A stretch of DNA of 64,000 nucleotides, taken from assembly GCF_002999335.1 (NCBI RefSeq), contig NW_020312097.1, forward strand, positions 33,637 through 97,636, written 5' to 3'. This document shows positions 57,811 through 64,000 of the stretch, one piece after another (position 1 is the first letter of the stretch; each line of letters opens with the position of its first letter). The notes below the pieces were generated by a model. The model was not told the origin of the DNA and ran no database searches. It worked only from the letters and a program-made list of their open reading frames with translations. Position numbers and translations under genes: made by a program. This DNA is from Cyclospora cayetanensis. Lineage: Eukaryota > Apicomplexa > Conoidasida > Eucoccidiorida > Eimeriidae.

Positions 57811-60800
57811 GTTAAGGTCTCTGTGGGGCGGCATGCAACCTGAGACTCGTTACAAATTCATTGAGTTATTGAGTGTTTCGCAAATCACATTTCTTCTTCC
57901 CTACCACGGCCCTCACGTATCCGAAGGGAAAGAGAGGGAGAGCAAGGGTGCACGTAGCTGCACCCCGGAAGCCCTATTATTTTTCACAGCTAGTTACACA
58001 TTAGCATCCTCCACACACACACACATACACACATACACACACACACAACATTGAGCCTGGCCGTATCGACCTTACTTGCTCTGCAATTATGAAGATATAC
58101 GTACAGCCAAAGCAGTCAGTCAAATCTTTGCTAATACTTAGTTCAGTACAATTCGGGTAGCAGAGCCTGCCGAAGTATACGTTGGCCCTCTACATTTTCG
58201 TCATGCTTTAAAACTCTCGCCCTCGTACTGTCAAACTGTTCATCGTAACGAACTGCGTGCAGCAAAATGGAATATCCTCCGCTGTATCGCTTCCTCCGCG
58301 GCGGGCAAAAACGTAAAATCAATGCAATTTGAACTGAAGCATGTGTATACCACAGGCGCTAAAGTGAACTAATTAGGGAGAAAGACACACAAGAGAGCCA
58401 ACGACAAATGATGGACCGAACGAGCACGGCGCCCGCAGGGCAATGGCTCGCTGCCAATCGATCGCTGAACTGTATGGGCCTCCCTCTGTGAAAAACGAGA
58501 AGACAAGTGAAATATGCCAAGAATTCAATAGGCACAATAGTGCAGCAGTGCTTCCACTGACAAATCCAAACACTCCCCTGGCTGCTAACCCACGAGGTTC
58601 CAAACACACAGCCTACCACATGCTTGTCTCTCTTGAGTTTTGCGTATACGTTTGCGTGCACAGGCCATAATTGCTCTGAATCCCCATGCTGCCAAGGGTG
58701 ATTGCTGACCCTGGCCCACCAGATTCTGGCTCAGATTGCGAAGGGGTTTACTCAGTGCACGCCGAGGGTGCCGGAGAGCAGCTAGTAGATGAGTGTGCCG
58801 TTGCATTATAAATCCACCTGCGAAAACACGAAACGCGATACAATTGCGTTTTTGTGAGTACAGAGTTGCAAATACTGCAAAAGTGTGTGGCTGGTGACCT
58901 CTGTGGGCCCACCTGCCTTACGGTGCTCCACAATGGTCGTATTATGGTCAACGTATAGGCGGGCCATAGTGGCACACTACAGCGCATCAACGAGTATCAA
59001 GTTTCTGTATGCATGCATACTTTTGAAGCCGCTGTAGAGCTTCCAGAGCTGAGCTAAGGGCTAAAATAGTTTCTGGATTTTTGTCGACACACTCAGCATG
59101 AATGTCCATTTCATCCCCTGCATCGAACCTGTCAGGGCCTAGGGGATCGCTCCATTTTTCCGAATTTTTGGATCAACGATAACGATCATGGTCAAATTAG
59201 TTCAAATTCTTCGAGGACTTGAAGGCTTTGCAAAAGGGCTGCTTCAGGAAAAATGCACACCTTCCGCTACTGACAATCTGGCCATGCCCATACACACTCC
59301 TCTGCCACGGAACGTATCCTGGGCCGCCGACCAAGACTCTACAACTTTACTACGGTAGTGTGAATCCAACCATGACTTGAAGGAACACAATCATGTGCTT
59401 TGAGCAAGCCGGTGCAGCGGAGCTAAGTCGGCATGCATGCATAAGTGACGGCGTCGCCATTTTTAAAAACAAATCCAGGTCATCCAGATCTTTCAGTGCT
59501 TCATTGTTTGCCATTTGCTGGATTTGGCAGTAAATGCGGATTCGCAGGTGTCAAATGCACTTGACTCGCGCAATGTCGGCAAATCCGTGAATCACCAAAA
59601 ACAAGAGCGGTTGTGCTGCACAATAGTGAACCGCTGAAGGTTCTCAATAGACCGGCGACCAGCGCCCTCTTATATTTCGGGGAAACGTCGTACTACAGGA
59701 GGCGCCAAACCAGCGAACAACTCGAAGCTCGCTTGTGGGCACAGTAAAGAGACAGGGTTTGTCTGGAAAGTCAAATAAAGACCAAATAGAGTGCACCACC
59801 ACCTTTGCATGCCCCAGCACGCCGCGCAGAATTCCCGTTCCCGGACTGGATGCCTCTGCTGGGTGAATCAATGAGAGTAACACCCAAGGATTTGGTGATC
59901 TGAAGAAATCTTAGTCTACTGAAAAAGAGGAGCAGTTACTTCCATGGGGTAGCTCAATTGCCGGAGGAGTTGCACGGCCGCCGAGATGCGTCCTTGCCTC
60001 AGCAAGAGCCACCTTCGTCAATGTCACGGACTGCGTCTTCTTGAGTAAAGTAGTCAAAGAAGTAGCAAGTCGGGCAGATTTATGGCTAATGTTTTGTTGA
60101 TAAGATGTAGCCCCATAGAATTTTGCAGCATCGTTTGTGCAAAGGATAACTCACGCCTGACTTCCTTAAATTTGTACCAAATTTGGCTGAATTCCTTTGG
60201 CCAAAACACAGTCATGCAGTGCTTTGCAGCTTCATCTAAGGTCTCCATTGAGAGACACTGGACTCCAGAGTCAATGCAAACCTAATGGATATTGCTGAGT
60301 CTTATTTCCCACGAGTTCATCCTCCTGCCAGCGCCTATCAGGTCCCTCGGCATGAGGGGACAGCTAGGGCGCGCGTAGCTGCACTTTCTTCCCACACAGA
60401 TCATTCGCTAAGTGCACATCGCATTCAGCACATATGCACACAGCACCGCGTCGTGTTGTGTTGATCTTACTTAGTCTGCAACAGGGAAGGTAGACGAGAA
60501 GCACAACGAACTACCCAAGTCTTTCTAGTGCATGAGTAAAAAAAAATAATGCAGCAGGAAGAGGCTAATGGTAGCTTGGCAGACTACATGGCCCCCTTCA
60601 TCCTCTGGCAGTCACTAATTCTGTTAGATTGCGAGTGGACGTAGACTTTCATAGAATGGTTTTGCTGACTAGGACACCGAAAAGGAGCGAGACGCATTAA
60701 GGTGCCTGATATCGTTTTATTCTGCCTTCACCATTCCCGTTTGGCTTAATTGGGAAGTGCAGTGCCCCGCATCCTTGCTTGCCACTTTTATGGCAGCGCT

Positions 60801-61780
60801 TAAACAGCCTACAGGGGAGCTGTTCTATTTGGGGATTCGAGGAGACCCCTTGAATATCAGAAAACCTCGGATGCCTGTGTATCTCTGCCTTACGGTACAA
60901 TAATCAGCTTCCTCTTGGCCTTGAAGTGAAACGGAGTTTGATCCTCGGTCTCATGGTTTCCTAAATAGCCTCTGGGCATTTTTGTTCGGTGACCTACCAG
61001 CACCCCCCTGCGCTTCCCTTCAGCTCTTAGCTGTGTGTGACTCTCATTGCGCAATACGCCACAAAATGTTTGGCAAACGTACAGGCAGAGTAAAGCGACT
61101 CAAAAGGGGAGAATCGTCTCTCTTTCTCCATCGGAATAAGCGGTCTTTCAATGTGGCGGCACGCATGCCTGCTGTGGTTGTGGCGGTCCAGGTGAAATTA
61201 TCCAGTGGCGAGATCTTGAGTTGCGTAGCAAAGGAATTTGCCGACAGCATGCAAGCAAACGGCAAAAGGGTGCATGGAAGCAACTTCCATCTCGCATAGA
61301 TGCGCGTGAGAGTGTCGGCAGCGGTAAGCCCGCGTGCTGCTCCTGCAAGAGATGGAGCGCTAAGGGTTTCAAGTGTTTCAAGCAGAGATCAGTCTGCTTG
61401 TCTCTCTCTCTCTCCTTCCCTTTCTCCACATCCAGTCTGCACAGTGAGTGTTCGGGGTTTTTTGAGTTGCGTGGGGGTGTAGCACTATATTTTTCCTGCT
61501 CATGACTAGGTGCCCTCCCCGTGCAACCCGCCGCTCTGTGAGCCCCTGGCAACACCACCGGCCTAATCGGGCCGTTTAACTGCATGAGTAGTATAAATTG
61601 GAATCATTCATCACTTTCTTTCCGTTCCAAAACCAGCAAGCAGAACACGGAACGCTTTACCGCTGCTTCCCAGCGTGCTCGGCTCCTCAGCCCGATTACA
61701 GGGTCACGCCAATAGGGCCCCCTTAGCACCAGTCCCTGCGGTGTCTGTACACCCCAAAGTCCAGGCTCTAAACTCCCAAG
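57811..61780. other. Gene-poor segment after the pol remnant
   Basis: A CACACATACACA tract lies at 58010-58050. The rest is repeat-poor with short frames only (for example 60054-60248 minus and 60982-61299 plus). I looked for RNase H and integrase motifs of a retroelement and saw none I could defend. The last few hundred bases should contain the promoter of the gene at 61781. Confidence 0.4.
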
Positions 61781-63747
61781 ATGCTGAGCTTGCTAGGGGG
61801 TTTAATTCGAGGGAAGTCCAGAGAGTCACGCGCGACCCTCCAACAGGCAAAACAGGCTGATCCATTTGCGGATATTAAAGGCAAGCATCTCAACCCCTAT
61901 GATTCCAACGGTCTCTCTCTCTCTGCTTTCATCGCTTCTGCGCCTCGAAGGGTGCTTCGCATCGGTTCACTACTTGAATCAAATCCCAAACCCTCCACCC
62001 CGTCCAGCGCTTGTCTGTGTGTAAATGTGTGCTTTTGTGCATGCACGCATGCGTATATCCGTCTCGGCATGCGATTTCAGTCGACCTGTACTTGGTAAAG
62101 GGGGAAAACTGTGAGGAGGTGCTCTCTGAAGCCGCAGTTTTCCTCTTGTCTGATGGATTCTTGTTCGTGGGAACCCTCGCACAGAGTGAAGGCGGAGTCT
62201 CTCAGGAGGTGCTCCCCTTCCTCAGGAGCAGGGAGAGGGGCATGCAGGAAGCTCTGGAGTTCAAATACGAAGTCGTGGAGAGGTTCAGACAGCACAAACC
62301 AGACATGTGCCAGTGGGCTATCGAATCCGAGATCGGTGCGTGGGGGGAGCAGAGAATGAAGGAAAAATGCAGCCCATAAACGGAGGCAGGCAGCAAGCGC
62401 GACAAGGCTGTTCTTGAAAGCGTCTTGTTGCACCCTATCCCCTGCCCACCTTCCCCCTGCCAGCACAGCACCACTCACTGTCTGTCTGTACGGCTCTTCT
62501 GTTTCCGCGATTGTGGATGTGCGCATGCAGACAGGGAAGTCGAATTCGGACTGGTCTTTCCATCCGAATCTTCCACCGCTTCCTTCAGTCGACACTTGGT
62601 GCACCGCCTCTGCTCCCAGGTGTACATGCAGGTCTGCACCTCGCCGTGCATGCTGAGTGAGTATGATCGTCTTGGATCTTTTTGGAGAGACAGCACTGAA
62701 GGGCCCGCTACGGCGGAAATAAGGGAAAAACCAAACTGCGCCGAGGCGTATCTCCTAGTGTACAGCAGCAACAGCAACAACAGCAACAGCAACAGCAGCA
62801 GGAGCAGCAACGGGGGGGAAGTTGATGGAGGCAGAGGTGGCGCAGAGAGGGGCAAAACACGAAGCAGCAGTAGCAGCAGTCGGCGCTTGTCTGCTGAATC
62901 CTCCGTAGACACAACCGCTGCTGCTGCTCCTGCTGCTGCTGCTGCTCCTGCTGCTGCTGCTCCTGCTGCTGCAGCAGAGGAAGCCGGTGAAGATGCCCAT
63001 CCCTCCGCAGCGGAGGAAGCACTGACAGCGCCAGACCCCGACCAATTACCTTTCTGCTTCATTCGGATATGCCACGACGAGTTTGTTGTACCTCTGCCGG
63101 ATCAAGGCGAGCTTCAGTGGTGGGGATCTTCTCCCGATGGCGAGAAGCGTCTCTACCGCATCCAGTTCTGCGAAGAAGCTGGACTTGCCGCAACAGCAGC
63201 AGACGGAGCAGCAGCTAATAAGCAGCAGCAGGAGCACCCGGCGAAGAAGGAAGCTCCAGGAGATAGGGGAAAGCGATTTCTAGACCTCTACGCCGTGACT
63301 TTGGCAGAAGTGAGCAGCAAGTGCCGCTTCTCCGTCGAGATAGACCTAGACAAGCGGATCGGATATCTCGGGAAGTTTGATGTATCCCCTGGGGGTGAGT
63401 CAGTCGCGTTTTGCAGCATTAAAGCACCAACTCTCGATGCCTCGGACTGCTGTTGCCAGCGAGCTCCTCTGACGCCTGCATGCGGAAGAGGGGTTGTGAC
63501 AAAACTCTCTGCATCAGGAGCTGCCACGTGCTAGCAGCGCGCAAGGTGCTCAACAAAACACGCCTCTCTGCACCCCATTGCTTCCATCTCAAGAACACCT
63601 GCGTGTGTGTGTGTGTGTATGTGTGTATGTGTGTTACTTTCTGGGGCATGCAGACGACGAGAGAGAAGGGATGCAGATTGACGACGCCGAAAGCGATCCT
63701 TCAGACGATGAGGACCAGTTCCCAATCGTAATTCGAGACCCCACAAA
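61781..63747 (+). CDS. Vid27-like protein, N-terminal part (runs past the window)
   Basis: Four exons join with consistent phases. Exon 61781-61964 is MLSLLGGLIRGKSRESR and following. Exon 62081-62335 has VDLYLVKGENCEEVLSEAAV and CQWAIESEI. Exon 62531-63394 has DREVEFGLVFPSESSTASFS then RHLVHRLCSQVYMQ. Exon 63654-63747 is acidic, ESDPSDDEDQFPIVIRDPTK, ending at AA|GTAAGC. The third exon's opening resembles yeast Vid27 (DEKVQFVVAADVSFSDVEQF then IQTVYRCQFE), and an acidic stretch before a C-terminal propeller is also Vid27-like. That propeller would lie beyond the right edge. Gln, Ser and Ala runs interrupt the third exon. The family assignment is tentative: the similarity is short and was judged from memory. 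Function is poorly known even in yeast. Confidence 0.5.
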
Positions 63748-63782
63748 GTAAGCCGAACGCCTCAAAAATTGCGCCTTCATCG

Positions 63783-64000
<218 letters not shown>

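Noticed and set aside
58748..58990. Possible integrase zinc-binding region on the minus strand
   Set aside because: Cys pairs are present but the spacing does not fit HHCC, and no core DDE motif follows.

Overview
The window looks like nuclear DNA of a coccidian apicomplexan, most probably an Eimeria species. Exons are crowded with CAG-type trinucleotide repeats that read as runs of Gln, Ala, Ser or Leu depending on frame. Introns are packed with TGTA, TG, CAGA and CT-rich repeats. Repeat-laden gene segments alternate with plain, almost gene-free segments, the segmental pattern reported for Eimeria chromosomes. The genus is inferred from composition and gene content; no database search was possible. 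Exon boundaries given as exact were placed by hand from GT/AG sites, phase continuity and protein-family alignment from memory.

Layout. At 1-730 there is one possible coding exon. RPS14 (uS11) lies on the minus strand at 2574-3723 in two exons, with a GCATGC array at a 10-bp step in its upstream region. From about 4.85 to 25.36 kb on the plus strand runs a large many-exon gene for a Target of Rapamycin (TOR) kinase. Its HEAT-like region (to about 13.5 kb), FAT (14.3-20.0 kb), FRB (20.8-21.4 kb), PIKK catalytic domain (22.1-24.5 kb) and FATC (25.26-25.36 kb) can all be traced. Next come a small LLPH/DUF2423-like nucleolar protein (28362-29835, +), a GT32 A4GALT-like glycosyltransferase (32054-36195, -), an MFS transporter (38828-43591, -), a tRNA-Glu(CUC) at 45635-45707, and an equilibrative nucleoside transporter (46600-49206, +). 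From 50 to 61.7 kb I see no intact gene, only decayed Ty3/gypsy-like protease, linker and reverse transcriptase pieces and two related small minus-strand ORFs. A gene tentatively assigned to the Vid27 family starts at 61781 (+) and runs off the right edge after its fourth exon, followed by a (TG)n tract.

How it hangs together. RPS14 and TOR are divergently arranged over about 1.1 kb, so a ribosomal protein gene and the usual master regulator of ribosome production may share an upstream region. Two polytopic transporters (MFS and ENT) flank the tRNA in a divergent arrangement. The most interesting object is the TOR gene. It has the full domain set, a poly-Gln tract inside the element that binds LST8 in other TORs, an 11-residue coding minisatellite at the known variable loop of FAT, and substitutions in two nearly invariant kinase motifs (DFG to DFS, and RQDER to RQQQR).
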